Counted from the first letter of the stretch, positions 27,601-40,648 are shown. The stretch is 64,000 bases of DNA from Cavenderia fasciculata (GCF_000203815.1 NW_004457737.1:1860001-1924000), one strand, 5' to 3'. Made by a program: numbers and translations. Notes: generated by a model not told the origin, from the sequence alone.

Positions 27601-29977
27601 AAATATTAATATTAATATTAATATCAATATTATTATTATTTGTTTGTTTGTTTTGTTTGTTATTAATTTACCATTTAAAATATTTTTCATTAAAAAGGTT
27701 AAATGATCTCTTTCTTTAAATCTTTGAAGTTGATAGGTATCTCTTTTGATTTTGTTTCTAATGTTGAATTGTTCTAGATCCTTTTCCTTTGATCTTGAAC
27801 CAATTCTAATGACATTGGTAGTGACCCCCAAGATACCCATTAAAAATTGGTCAAGAGCATGATTGGTGTAACATACGAGAAGGATTGGAACCTTTTTCTC
27901 GTGATCGATGGATTGAGTGTGTCTGTAGATTAGCTCAAACAACTTTCTACCGATAAATGTCTTACCGCTGCCTGGGAGGCCCTGGATTAATGAGATCTCT
28001 GATCGAAGACAATGTTTGAAGGCTTCGAGTTGATATTCATCCAATTGGTCAAGTTCGGTTGGGAAGGAAACTGTTACATTATGGTGAGCTCTAGGTTCGA
28101 CGTCTTGGAATGTTGAACTAAAGTCAATGTTGGGGTTTCTACGAATATAAGCTGGTGGTTGTGTCTCTGTATCACAATTGAGCAGGTATCTTTGAAATGG
28201 AAGAGTATCTTTAATTCTCTGAAGTGACATTAAAACATTCTTGTAAGATTCAAAATAAGCTGGTGATTCAATCATATCAAATTGATGTACAAATAAATAT
28301 TGAATCATATCATCTGTCATATCATTTTGAATTGATACTGTCAACTAAATATAAAAAATTAAATAAATAAATAATAATTATTGTTAATAAATATATTTAA
28401 AATGTATGGATGGATGGATATATATGTATTGTTACCTTTGCAAGTGAACCTTCAATAGGTCTATCTTCAATGACACCCCAAATAACATTCTTAAAATCTT
28501 CATTAAAGAATCCAATCAAAGATCCCTTTAATAATCTTGATTGTTTTTCCCAAACCAATTTTCTATTTGGTGTAAATGATACTGTAAAAGATAATGCTGA
28601 ATAGGTACATGATAATGCTAAATTAAAAATATAATAAGTAAATATATAATCTAAAATATAATGATTTCTTTTTTTACATACACTTAAAACTAGCATTTCT
28701 ATAAAGATATCTACTTTGTTTTGGATTATCAATTTCATCATTCAAAGCTTCTCTCATTGGATGAATCATATCTTCACGCAAGAGACAGAATTGAACATCG
28801 ATATATTCCTCCAAACTAGAGTATTTACCAACTTTGATGGCTTGAAGATGTTCAGGAAGCTTTTTAGATTGAGAAATCTCACTTGACAATGGAATAATTG
28901 GAAGTGTCTGATACTTGTAAGACGATCCAATTATTGGATTTCCAGATTGATCCATTGCTAAATGAGGTGGAAGATTGTGATTGTGTTGGTTGTATTCTCT
29001 TGATCTTCCCATTTCATTAATCATAATCTTCTTTTGTTTCAATTTAGTCAGAGCATTTTGAATATGTTCATTCTTTGAAAATGTTGAATTATCTACAATA
29101 TCAACAAATAATTCTAATGGTATTGATTTAATACCAGTTGTAAATCTTAAATAAATAAATTAGTTTATGGTCATTTAAATGAATATTTATGTATTTATAT
29201 ATATTTACCTTTCAGAAAGTTGAACAAAGATAGTTGAAAGTTGTTTTTGAAGTAACAATTTTGTTTTAACTTGATCTTTTTTAATAAAACTTGGCAAGTT
29301 TGAAAAATGACCAAGAAAATTAGAGTCTTTGAGCATGAGGTATAAGGTGTTGACCTCTACTTCCAATAGACTACCAAGTAATGATTCATGGGCAAATAAC
29401 TTGATCACAAAACTAACTGTTGAATCTTCTAAATTGAATCTAGATAGAATATCATTCAACTTGGCTTGATTCATTGGTGATTTCAAGGTAGATACTACAT
29501 CTTGCTTGGCATCCAATTGATCCAATTGATTTTTCAAATAGATATCCATTGTTTTGGTATTTGGGAATGGTTTATAATCAACTGATAAATCTCTTGTTGG
29601 TTGTCTATGTTGTTGTGATCTGTTGTTGTTGAAAGAAGAAGAGGAGGATGATGATGATGATAATGAAAAAGATGCAGCTGATTCTTTCAACTTGTTTAAT
29701 TCATTTTCGAAAATGGCTTTAGGACCAATCTTTGAAATACCAAGTTCACCATAAAAAGATGGATTGATGGCAAACAATGATTGTCCCGTGATATCATTTT
29801 CTCTAAATAATGGAACTGCATCTTCTAATCCGATTGATGATAACCAAGATATCACCTTTTCAGTATTCCAATCTTTTGGATTAACATTATTATTATTATT
29901 ATTATTATTATTTCCATAGGATGGTTTGTTGTTGTTGAATGTAGGATTCTTTTGGTATGGTTGTTTTACATATGATG

Positions 29978-30014
<37 letters not shown>

Positions 30015-30578
30015 GTAACCATCATTTCTTTTAAAGTTATCATCTTTTTTAAAAGATTGCTTATTATTGAAAGATGATGAGGATGAAGGAGGTTTAGATG
30101 GTTTTTGTTTGTTGTATTTGTTATTGTTATTGTTAAAAGTGGTTGATATTGTTGATGTTGATGAAGATGATGATGAAGATGACATTTTCATGTCGCCATC
30201 ATCATCATCACTACTATCCAAAGCTGTACCAAACTCTATCTGAATATCATTTAGTTTAGCTTTGTTGATGATGATTGGTTGATGAGGACTCTTTGACTGG
30301 AAAGAGCCTGGGAAGGCCAACTTGTTAGAGGTTGTTCCTTCCCTTAGTAAAGTTGCTTTTGGATGAGACATTGCTTCATTGTCATTTTCAACATCAATAG
30401 AGTTGGTGTTGAAAATGATTGGTTGTTGTTGTTGTGATTGTTGAACATATTGATTGTTGTTTGATGGGTTGTTGTTGTTGTTGTTATTATTTAACTTGTT
30501 AGGAAAGCTATTTTTGTTATTATTATTATTATTAAATCTATTATTCGGAGGGGAATGAGTATTGTTTTGTTGTGACAT
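24672..30578 (-). CDS. znfx1: ZNFX1-like SF1 helicase with SAM domain, NFX1 zinc fingers and RZ finger, five exons
   Basis: Minus-strand exons 30578-29209, 29145-28682, 28617-28436, 28344-27672 and 27577-24672 join in phase to 1864 residues. The N-terminus is Asn/Gln/Ser rich, with a SAM domain around residues 230-300 (DWNTEKVISWLSSIGLEDA). After the ZNFX1-specific region (exons 2-4) comes a UPF1-like helicase: Walker A GLPGSGKT, motif II IIEEAAEV, GDHEQLKPT, TVDQFQGEEKD and VSLSRARNALYMVG. The second half holds a series of Cys/His clusters of the NFX1 type (e.g. CGHQCTFHCH, CGHTCGQACNNH). Near the C-terminus HWFECPKGHLYYIGECGG and CNECG form an RZ-type finger, a zinc-binding module tied to ubiquitin ligase activity in ZNFX1 and RNF213. 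Animal ZNFX1 acts in small-RNA inheritance and antiviral RNA sensing; the role here is unknown. The SAM domain is an unusual addition. A Glu/Asp-rich linker (coding around 27290-27380) splits the helicase core. Confidence 0.92.
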
Positions 30579-30956
30579 GCAGGTATTTATAAATTAATGT
30601 ACAATAGGAGAAGACGAGGGCTCGATTGTTGCGAAAAGGTTACAGCTGATGTCAATACTTGCGAACATGTAAAGAACTTCTTGATAACTTCTCAAAAATT
30701 AAAAAATTAATTTAATGCTACGACATGAAGATCTTTGCAAAAAATATTATAGCCGTGCCACGTGGAGGAGAATGATCATGTCAAGATATGACACTTGTAC
30801 AATATTGGCTATATAGAATATATATTTAAATATATCTAATAAATCTTTGAATAATACTATTATTTAATAGTATTATTTAATATTATTATTTATTAATAAA
30901 TAAATTTTTTAGAAATGTTTGATGTTTTTTAGCTGCAAGCAACACTTTTCGAAAAA
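30579..30956. other. Intergenic region upstream of the ZNFX1-like gene
   Basis: 5' flank of the minus-strand ZNFX1-like gene and upstream region of the first F-box/FNIP-type copy. It includes an AT-rich perfect palindrome (listed separately). I see no gene in it. Confidence 0.55.
30850..30877. repeat. Perfect AT-rich inverted repeat
   Basis: Thirteen-base arms (30850-30862 and 30865-30877), each the reverse complement of the other, are separated by two T. It could form a hairpin or cruciform. It lies between two divergently oriented genes; no function is evident. Confidence 0.8.
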
Positions 30957-32859
30957 TGAATAACAATAATGAATAATAATGATGATGATGATGCTACATG
31001 TAGTATAGTTGGATTACCAGATATAGTAATACTCAATATCATCAGTTATATCGATAACAATGTAGATGTCATTTGTTTGATGTTGACTTCGACAAAAGTT
31101 TGAAAAGATATGTAGGGATTACAACACCAACAATCTAAAAGAGAATACTATTAAGACTGATCATCATAATGCAAATGGTCTACAATGTGGTGGTCGTCGT
31201 CGTCGTCCCCTTCCTACTCTTTTACGGTTGTTTAAAGATGTACGAACACTTCCAGATGCTACTCAATTCCCCAACAATCAACAAATGAAGGTATTCCAAG
31301 AGATCTATGAAGCAAGTTTATCACAATCATCAAGAAACAAAAAGAAAAAGTTGGTCATCAAAAGACAGAACCTATCAAGTATCAAGATAGATGATCAACA
31401 TATTGAAAAGATCAAGATCTCCAAGTGTAGTGGTGTCATTGATAAAGACAACTTTCCTCCAAGCGTCGTACAGATGGAGGTCAATGTTGTACACATCGAG
31501 AAATCAACCAATGTACGAATGTCTCTCATTATCAAGTCATGGCCATCGACACTGACTCGACTCACAGTTAGAGAACCCACTCAAGCAATGATCAATGTTC
31601 TACCATTGACACTCATCCATCTCGAAATCAGGAACGTTTTTGGTCAGCTCAATCTCAGCCATTTAGACTCGTTGATCGATCTATGCATGTCTTCAATGAA
31701 TATCTCAAAAATTGACATGATTCGTCTGCCCCAGAATCTTAAAAGGCTTAGATTGATCGGGATACCAATGCCAACCAACTATGCCCCTCCCAATCTCGAG
31801 AAACTAAGCGTCGCTTGTCTGAGGGCGCGAGGCATGTTGCCGTCGACATTGACCAACCTGGGTATCGACTATCGTCAGACGAATCCTAGAAAAGTGGTGA
31901 CACCATCAGTCAAAAAGCTAACTCTCTGGCTTGAGGAGGCAACAGACACGTTGAAAGCGGGAGATATCCCACACGGCGTCGAGAAACTAGTTTTACATCG
32001 ATATAAAGGTGGTCCCAAGACACTCGAGATCACTCAAGAAATCATTCCAGGCTCTGTGGTCGAATTGAAATTGTATGGGTACAACACACCACTACTCGAT
32101 TTCATTATTCTTCCAGTCAATCTACAACGATTAAAATGGTCGTGGTATCTAACACTACCACTCACTGGTCCCATACCGCCAACACTCACAACACTCACTG
32201 AAATATACAATCCTATAGGTCCAGCTGCTCCACCCACTGTCACCTATATTCCAACATCATTGACTTCATTGACATTAGTATTTGACAAAAACCATTACTC
32301 TAATTTCTCACTTCCAACCAAACGTATTCGAATCATCAACAACAATCAAGACAAACACTCTCAACTCTATCAATCAAAACAACTACTCTTACCATTCACT
32401 GTAACGTCATTGACTGTTTTGTATGATTTTACAAAAAATGATTTTAGTATTCGATTGGATGATATCATCAATCATACAAATGTCACCAATTTAAAACTGG
32501 ACAAATTCGAATTTCAAATTAAAAGATCACCCGATCGTAATAGTTTTATGTTTATCGATAAACATACTTTGATTGGTGGAATAGTTAGACAGGAACAACA
32601 ACAACAACAATCCACTATGAAAAAGTTATTCCTTAATATTAGATTGTTTGGGGAATCTTTCAAAGATTACAGTTTATCAATATCTGATACCCCAATCTAT
32701 CCTGTCAAGATACAACAATCAGCATTTATAAATCAAAATAACAACAATAATAATATTATATTTATAATAATAATGATAATATTAGTATTAATATACGGGC
32801 CTTTACCCGTATCTTTTAGCAATTATTGTCGTTTTAACCCTTTAAGTTGGGTGTGCTGA
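30957..32859 (+). pseudogene. F-box/FNIP-type repeat gene, copy 1; F-box part out of frame with the repeats
   Basis: From 31228 (first ATG in frame at 31285, about 524 residues) an intact open frame encodes a leucine-rich protein with repeated units of the form (L/I)PxSLTxLxL, e.g. LPSTLTNLGI, IPGSVVELKLYGY, LPVNLQRLKW and IPTSLTSLTLVFD. This resembles the FNIP/IP22-type repeats of the large dictyostelid F-box/FNIP family. Just upstream (about 31010-31100) a different frame reads LPDIVILNIISYIDNN, an F-box-like start. Compared with the neighbouring copy, 23 bases are missing near 31092, which throws the F-box out of frame with the repeats. The gene may have lost its F-box function or be translated only from 31285. 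Such proteins would link SCF ubiquitin ligases to substrates. The tail after about 32700 ends in Asn and hydrophobic residues not shared with copy 2. Confidence 0.65.
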
Positions 32860-32884
32860 AATGGAAATGAATGAATAAATGCTA

Positions 32885-33150
32885 TTATTTAAGTTCAAGA
32901 AAATAATTAATAATGATTGGATATTCAATTCCATCATCTTTGTCTTTGGTTGATTCTATACATCTCTAAAAAATTTAAAATAAAGAAATTCTTTAATTTT
33001 AACATAATCGGGATTTCGACTCACTAAACCAAAATGAATTCATTAATATTGGTTTCATATGCCAAAGACTATCTCTTGAACGAACCTAGAGAACTCAAAG
33101 TTATGAATAGAAATGGGGTCATATTTGTCAACAACAATGGAGGATAATAG
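32885..33150 (-). pseudogene. Possible remnant of a minus-strand gene
   Basis: On the minus strand, about 33150-33068 reads an open stretch (including VVDKYDPISIHNFEFSRF) that then hits a stop. A neighbouring frame continues for about a dozen codons, and after an intron-like AT-rich gap ending in TTTTTTAG a stretch from 32965 to 32885 reads CIESTKDKDDGIEYPI... and stops at TAA. Together this looks like the decayed 3' end of a protein gene. I do not recognise the family. The + strand also has a 37-codon open frame (33034-33147), so the coding strand is not certain. Confidence 0.3.
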
Positions 33151-33255
33151 TAAGGATGAAATGAATAATTATTATAGTGATAATAATATAGATTAACAAT
33201 AATAATAATAATCAAAATAATAATAATTATAATAATAAGAAAAGAGATAATAATA

Positions 33256-34953
33256 ATGATATGTTATTTACTTGGATTACAAGATATATTAATACTCAAT
33301 ATAATCAGTTATATAGATAACAATGTAGATGTCATTTGTGTAATGTTGACTTGTAAATCATTGTATATTGGCAGACGTGAAAAGTTTGCAAAGATATGTA
33401 GAGATTACAACACCAAAAATCTAAAAGAGAATACTATCAAGACTGATCATCATAATACAAGTCTTGGTCATCGTTCTCTTCCAACTCTTTTACGATTGTT
33501 TAAAGATGTAAGATCACGTCCTGATCCAACCAAATACGCCAATCAACAAATGACAGCATTCGAAGATATCTACAAAGCTAGTTTATCACAATCATCAAGA
33601 AGGAGAAAGAACAAGTTGGTCATCAAAAGACAGAATGTATCAAGTGTCAAGATAAGTGGACATATTGAAAAGATCAAGATCTCAAAGAGTACTGGTGTCA
33701 TTGATAAATGCCTCTTTCCTTCAACCGTCGTTCAGATGGATATCAAGATTACACACGGAAAATCAGTAGTTAATCCAAGTATCATGTCATGGCCATCTAC
33801 AATGACTAGACTAACCATTAGAGGACCCATCCAATCAATGATCGATATTCTACCATTGACACTACTCCATCTTGAACTTCAAGAGACCCCTCAACACGTC
33901 GATCTCACACATCTAACTTCGTTGGTCAGTCTTGTTGTTGCTCAAATAAGGAACAAACCAGCTGATTGCATGCATCTACCCAATAACCTTAGAGAACTTA
34001 CGATCTATATGAATTTCAACCGACCAAATCCCTCCCAAACTCGAGAAACTAGCCGTCACTAGTCTAAAGGTTGGCACAAAGATACGCACGTTGCCGTCGA
34101 CATTGGCAGAGATGGAACTCAACTATCGTATGGCTCTGGCTAGTTCCAGAGTGGTGACGGGGTCGGTCAAAAAGCTAATTGTCATTCTTGGACCATCAGA
34201 CGAGTTGAAAGCAGGTGATATCCCACACGGCGTCAAGACACTCATTCTATGTCGTTTTGGTACAAGTCCAAACACACCTGAACTCACTAGACAAGTAATT
34301 CCAGATTCAGTCATTGATTTGGAAGTACAAGGGTACCAGAAACCATTACCCTACAATGTTGAACTTCCAAAGAATCTACAACGATTCTGTTGGTCATGGT
34401 ATATGAAGATGCCACTCACTACGGCATACCACCGACACTCACGACGTTTGATGAGATGTACTATCTTACCTGCTCCACCAGTCACCTATTTACCAACATC
34501 ATTGACCTCGTTATCATTGGTATTTGATAGCCCAGACGACGGTCGACCTGTTTTCTCACTTCCAAAACACCGTATTCGAATCATCAACAACAATCAAGAC
34601 AAACACATGTCTCACTATCAATCAAAAAAACTATTCTTACCATTCTCTGTCACACAACTGATTGTTTTGTATCATTGTAAAGAGGACAGTTTTAAAATTC
34701 GATTGGATGATATCATCGATCGCACAAATGCCAGTTTCAAATTAAAAGATCACCCGATCGTAATAGTTTTATGTTTATCGATAAACATACTTTGATTGGT
34801 GGAATAGTTAAACAAGACCGAAAAAAACGACAAAAACAACAACAACAAATCAATTTAAAACAGACAATTTACCTAAATGTCAACATGTTTGGAAAAGAAT
34901 ACAAATTATCAATATCTCAACCAGGTTGGATGAAAACCAAAAAGAAAATATAA
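33256..34953 (+). pseudogene. F-box/FNIP-type repeat gene, copy 2; several frame breaks
   Basis: Starts with an intact F-box-like segment (GLQDILILNIISYIDNN, then LTCKSLY) continuous with the region homologous to copy 1, up to about 34030. There the reading frame changes relative to copy 1, and the LEKLAVTSLK segment continues in another frame into the open stretch 34091-34795. A local pair of compensating shifts occurs around 34420-34480, and a deletion near 34730 puts the C-terminal block (MFIDKHTLIGGIVKQ, from 34771) in yet another frame. Long identical words such as RIRIINNNQDKH are shared with copy 1, so the two are tandem duplicates. An intron at the first break cannot be fully excluded, but copy 1 is continuous there, so decay is the simpler reading. 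Confidence 0.7.
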
Positions 34954-35199
34954 TAAAAACAAAAAAAAAGAGATATAATAAGTTTGTAACAACACAACAA
35001 AATTGACAATTAAGATTATATATATATCATGACATTCCTACAACAATATAAAATCACCGAATAAAATAAAAAGAAAGAAATTACAACAAAAAACAATAAA
35101 TATTTTCAGAGGAGCTCCTGAAAGTATTAATAACAATGTTGTTTCAATTGATATAATAGTAGTAGTAATAAAAATAATAATAATAATGTAGAGACAACA

Positions 35200-37817
35200 A
35201 TGAATGTAATATTATCAACTTTAAAAAATAAATATATTGTTCAAATAATAGTTGGACATGTGAACAAGATCAATTTAATCAGATCTGGAGTTTCATATAG
35301 ATTCAATAACATACCTTCATTGAAATGGGTTGTAGAGAATGACACTGGTGATCTATTACATCTACTTTGTAAACCATCTTTAAAGGATGGATCATTGCCA
35401 CTATCAAAGCTACAAGTTGGATGGGCAACATTGGACATGATCGTTGCTGTCTGTTCACCACATCGCTATCACAAATCAATCACCTTTAAATTAGAATCAT
35501 TTGATACGATATTCAAATTCTATAGCCGAGCATTCAAATATGAACATCTTGCAGTTGATGCTGCATCAGAATCGGGTAATATAGAGTTGGTGAAATATCT
35601 ACTCGACCAAGGTACACCATTCACAACCAATGCAATCGACTTTGCATCAAAGAATGGATATTTAGAAGTCATCAAATTATTATTACAAACTAACCCTATT
35701 AATCATCCTAATCTATTTGTATGTAAACATTACTAAATATTATAATACATTGTATGATTTATATTAATTTAATTTATTAATCTCTTTAGGATGATAATGT
35801 AAAATTTACAAATCATTCTTATGATTTGGCTGCAACTAATGGACATTTACGAGTGTTATTTTTCTTTGATAACTTGTTTCAATTGTATGATCAAAAGAAA
35901 TCAAAGTATAGAGTGGAATTTACAGTTAGATCTATTGATGGTGCTGCAAAGAATAAGCATTGGGACGTGGTCAATCATATCTTGGAGAGATATTCAAAGC
36001 ACAAGAAATATAGATCCTATTTATATAGTCAAGACTCGCTGAAATGGTGTATCGCTCATAATAATTTGAATCTTTTGATTCAATTGTTTGATTACCCATA
36101 CCTAGACAAAAAGAAATTGTTTGAAAAGGATAAGTGGTTAAAAGACGGACTAAGGGAGGCTTCAGAAAAAGGACACATTGACATGATTAGATGGGTGTAT
36201 AACCAAAAACTAATCAACTACATACCAGATAGCTCAATGATGGTAGCTGCCCAAAAAGACCAACTAGAGATACTACGTCTCTATTTTGAAATGTATAATA
36301 ACGAAAAGCCAGGTAGTGCTATGAGGATCTCATTTCCTATTTTCAAAGCAACTCATTCGGCCATCCAGCAGAGCCAAAAGATAGAAACTTTTCAATATCT
36401 ATTCCAAATCTATCAAAGTATCGCCACTACTACTACTGTCGATCATCAGAATCTATCGACTTTACCAATATTGGAAGCAGCCTTCAGACATGGTTGTTTG
36501 GAGATTTTAAAATGGATAGTACCTCTGATTGGACAAATCCCACAAGAATGGCAATCTTCATGCATAAGAGTGGCGGGGTTGAATGGTAGATTGGATGTAC
36601 TCAACTTTTTAGTTGACAACATTCCTGGACTGAAATTCAAACAATCAAACTTGGAAGATCTTTGTGGTTCTTCTTGTAGTCTGGAATGTGTAAAGAGTAT
36701 CTTGTCGATGGGTGTCGAACCCACTGTTCGAGCCATCAATAATGCATGTATGAGGGGATTTGACAACATCCTAGAATGTTTGTTAAGTTCGCCAGCAGCA
36801 ATGTCTCCTCGTCTCGTTCATACTCTGCGAGGACCAGAAAACACAAGAAACTATTATGAATATATCATAAACTCTAGATCACCCGGCATGTTGCAGTGTA
36901 TTTTGGCAATTGGAAAAGAAGGATACGAGGTCACTGCCTCTGACTTGTACGTGGCAGTATGGCAAGGAGACCTCAAACTGGTTAAATACTTTATCCAAGA
37001 GTATCCACATTTACTCGACTCATCACAAGACCAACACTCGATGGATCAAGCCATCCAGAGTTTGGTCCGAAACAGAAACTACCAGATGGTAGATTATGTC
37101 CTCGGGTTGAAATGTTACACCAGAGAAGACTTGGAGTGGCGACCAACCGAAATGGATAGGTTCAATGTTGAGGAGAATATTTACCAGATTCCATTGGAAT
37201 ATGCCGACCTTCAAATGCTTGATATCATTCTACAGCGCAGACCAACTTTACCTTGTCCAAACGCCAAGATTTTGCTCTCTCAAGGTTACTTTGACTATTA
37301 CGATAAAATTGAAAAAAGAAACAAACAACTTGGATTGGATGATAGCCTAGTCAATCATTCCACAGGATTTGCCAACAAATGTTGGTTTTTTTATGCAATT
37401 ATCCTTGGTAATATTGATTTAATTCATTATCTAGTGCACTACTTGAAAAAGATTCAACTACCGCCACCACAACCACAAGTGTATCTTGTGCCTCGAAAGT
37501 GCTCAGCACGAGCTGCCATGTATTTATCATCTGAAGATTTAAAACTCTACCCAAAAGAATTCCATCTTAGTGCCAAAAACAATTTTATATTGCAATTTGT
37601 TGCGACTGGCAATTATACAATGTGTAAATGCATTGAAACTGAACTGACCCACAGTGTTCAAGTCTCACTAGACACGGCAGGACAACAATCAAACATAACA
37701 TTACTACGTTTAATTTTCGAAAAAAAGAAAAAAAGTATACCATCTTACTTTTATACAGCTGCAGAGTATAATATAAATGTAATTAATTTTTTTAAAAAAT
37801 GTAAATTAATAAAATAA
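35200..37817 (+). CDS. Dictyostelid ankyrin-repeat protein, two exons
   Basis: Exons 35200-35718 and 35790-37817 join in phase (intron GTATGT...TTTAG) to 848 residues. Repeated helix-turn-helix units of ankyrin type are visible, e.g. AVDAASESGNIELVKYLLDQ and AIDFASKNGYLEVIKLLLQ near residues 125-170, then weaker units (REASEKGHIDMIRWVYNQ, EAAFRHGCLEILKWIV, YVAVWQGDLKLVKYFIQEY) through the protein. The N-terminal stretch with the INLIRSGVSYRFNNIPSLKW pattern resembles a large family of dictyostelid ankyrin proteins of unknown role, often in lineage-specific clusters. There is no catalytic domain or signal peptide. It ends in a lysine-rich tail 47 bases from the convergent WRNIP1-like stop. Confidence 0.8.
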
Positions 37818-37864
37818 ATGGAAAACTAAATTCATTCAGTTTTATTACACATATACACCAAAAA

Positions 37865-40474
37865 TCAATCGAATTCTATCTCATAATCATCATCTTGTGT
37901 GGATGGTTGGCTTGAATCACTAATATTATTGCTACTATTACTATTATTTTCCTGACTCCCAAATGATACTTTCAATTGATTGTTATTATTACTAATAGTA
38001 GTACTTTCCTGACTGGATGGACCAGCTTTTATATTATTATTATTATTTCTACTACTGGATGTTCTAAGAGATATTGTTTTTGTCGGGGTCTTGTTTTGAG
38101 GAGGAGGTGTATTTGTGGTTGAGGTTTGGCTATTTGAAATTGTTTTGGTTGGCAAAAGTAAACTTGGAGTCGAGTTTGTATTATTCTTATTATTAGGTTG
38201 AATGTTGTTGTTTTGACTATTATTATTATTATTATTATTATTTTGATTTTGATTTTTAAATACTGATTGTTGTGAAATAAGAGGAGGAGGAGATACAAAG
38301 TTTTGTGTCATTCTTTGAACACCATTACAAGTTTGTTTGTAAGTAAAGAATACTTTATCTTTGATGGAATCGGGTAGATATTGCTGATCGACATCAAGCT
38401 GTGATTCATAATCGTGATTGTATTGATAACCCTTGTGATACCCAATATCTCGCATGAGTTTGGTAGGTGCGTTACATATTTGTAAAGGAACTGGTGGGGA
38501 GTCATGATTTGCGAGGAAATCGCATGTTTCATTGTACGCCAATTCCAAGCTATTGGATTTGGGTGCTTGTGCTAGATAAACTGCTGCTTGCAAGAGTGAC
38601 AATGAACATTCTGGCATACCAACTACATCTACAGCTTGGAACGCTGCAACAGCGATACCCATGGCTAGAGGGTCAGCAAGTCCAATATCTTCACTTGCCA
38701 TTCGAATCATTCTCCTACCCAAGAATCGTGGGTCACTTCCAGACTTTAACATTCTCGTCAACCAATACGTTGCAGCATTGGCATCACTACCACGAATGCA
38801 CTTGTGCAATGCCGATATCATATTGTAATGGCTTTCTCCATTCTTGTCGTTTTGCAAACTAGCACGTTGCATCAGTCCTCCCAAATGCTCTCGTTCGATC
38901 GTCATTGACTCTTTGCCAGAGTTTTTTATTCCTTTCAATACCATATCAATGACATTGAGTGCTGATCGAGCATCTCCATCTGCCAACTCTGCCAATGACA
39001 TGAGTGTTGATTCTTCAATTTTGATCTTGACCTGTGCATACTGGTTACTCGTTTCAATCGCTCTTTTTAAAATGGCTGCTATATTATCGGTCGTTAATTT
39101 CGTTAAAGTAAATACCCTACATCGACTTAACAATGCATTGTTTACTTCAAATGATGGATTCTCTATAGAGAAAGAGAGAGAGAGATTGTTGTTCAATATT
39201 CAAATATCTATATTATTGATTCATTTCCAAAAACATACCAGTTGTTGCTCCAATCAAAGTAACTATACCATTTTCAACAGGAGGTAATAATGCATCTTGT
39301 TGTAATTTTGAAAATCGATGAATCTATAGAAGAAAAGAAATGATTTATTTGTAAATATAACAGATCGTTGTTTTTTTGCTGGTGGATTGAATGTACATAC
39401 TTCATCAATAAATAATATAGTTTTTTTACCAAAAGCAAGAGAGTTTTGAGCTTCTTGGACATGTTTTTTGATGTCTGCTACACCAGAGCCAACAGCACTC
39501 ATCATGATGATATGAGAACTTGAATTCTTGGCAATCAGCCTTGCTAATGTTGTCTTTCCACAACCAGGTGGGCCCCATATAATGCAAGATGGCATGTCAC
39601 CGCTTTTGAATAGAGTGGAAATTAAACTTTGATCCATCAATTCATGTTGTCCTATAAATTCTTTCATTGTAGTTGGTCTCATCTTTTCTGCCAATGGCAT
39701 ATGAATTCCTTTCTTTGTAAAATTAATATGATATCCAGGTAATGTTGGTTGACTTTGTTGACTTTGTTGACTTGGTTGTTGACTTGGTTGTGAAACTGGT
39801 TGTGATTGTTGTTGGTGTTGTATTTTTTGAATTGATAATGCTAAAGATGCCACAGGTGTATTACCACTATTACTTGGTAATACAGGAATATTATTATTAT
39901 TGTTATTAGTTTTGTTATTATTATTATTATTATTATTATTGTTCAGATTGTTAGTCGGTTGTGATTGTGGTTCATTATCATCAATATTAATGAAACGGTT
40001 ACTAATATTATTATTATTATTATTATTGCTATTATTATTTGTTAATGGTTTTGGTTTAGATATCAATATTGAAGAAAATGGTGATGATGATATGTTAGGT
40101 GTTGGAGTAGAGGATGTTATCATTGGTCGTGAGTTCTTTCCTTTATTGCTTGGAGATAGATTAGCACCACACTTTGCGAAATGATCATTGATATGTAAAG
40201 CTAACATCTCCTTTTCGCATACAGGACATGACACAAAGTTTGTCAAATTCTCTCCGTCCTCTACTACTTGAACGAGATTGTTGTTGTTGTTGTTGTTGTT
40301 GTTGTTATTATTGTTGTTGTTGTTATTGTTATTAGCTGGGTTATTCAATGTAGTTGTAATAGTTGTAGTTGTAGAATTGACAACAGTCTTTGTCGTCTTG
40401 AAAGGACTAGCTAAACTACTAGTTGCACCATTATCAATCCCATTATTTACACTATGAATCGTTCTTTTATTCAT
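37865..40474 (-). CDS. wrnip1: WRNIP1/MGS1-type AAA+ ATPase with UBZ finger, three exons
   Basis: Minus-strand exons 40474-39401, 39323-39239 and 39162-37865 join in phase to 818 residues. A UBZ4-type ubiquitin-binding finger ([19 protein letters not shown], then C) lies near residues 78-102. After long Asn runs comes the conserved core starting [17 protein letters not shown], with Walker [10 protein letters not shown] and Walker B LFIDE (intron 1 falls right after it). [34 protein letters not shown] and the RarA/MgsA C-terminal block ([15 protein letters not shown], then [16 protein letters not shown]) follow. This order is diagnostic of WRNIP1/Mgs1/RarA, which act at stalled replication forks and in DNA damage tolerance in the nucleus. 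The last ~130 residues are low-complexity Asn/Ser/Thr. The function is a confident family transfer; details are untested here. Confidence 0.94.
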
Positions 40475-40648
40475 TGCATATAAACAAATGTCAAAGATTA
40501 AAAGTTAACCTTTGTAATATAAGAATTCTCTTATTTGCTTGTTATACAATGATTTTTAATTTAATAAATTATTTCCCTCCAAATTTGAGTGATACATGAA
40601 ATCGATTTCTTGGAAAATGGATGTTTAATGATATATTTATTTAATTAA

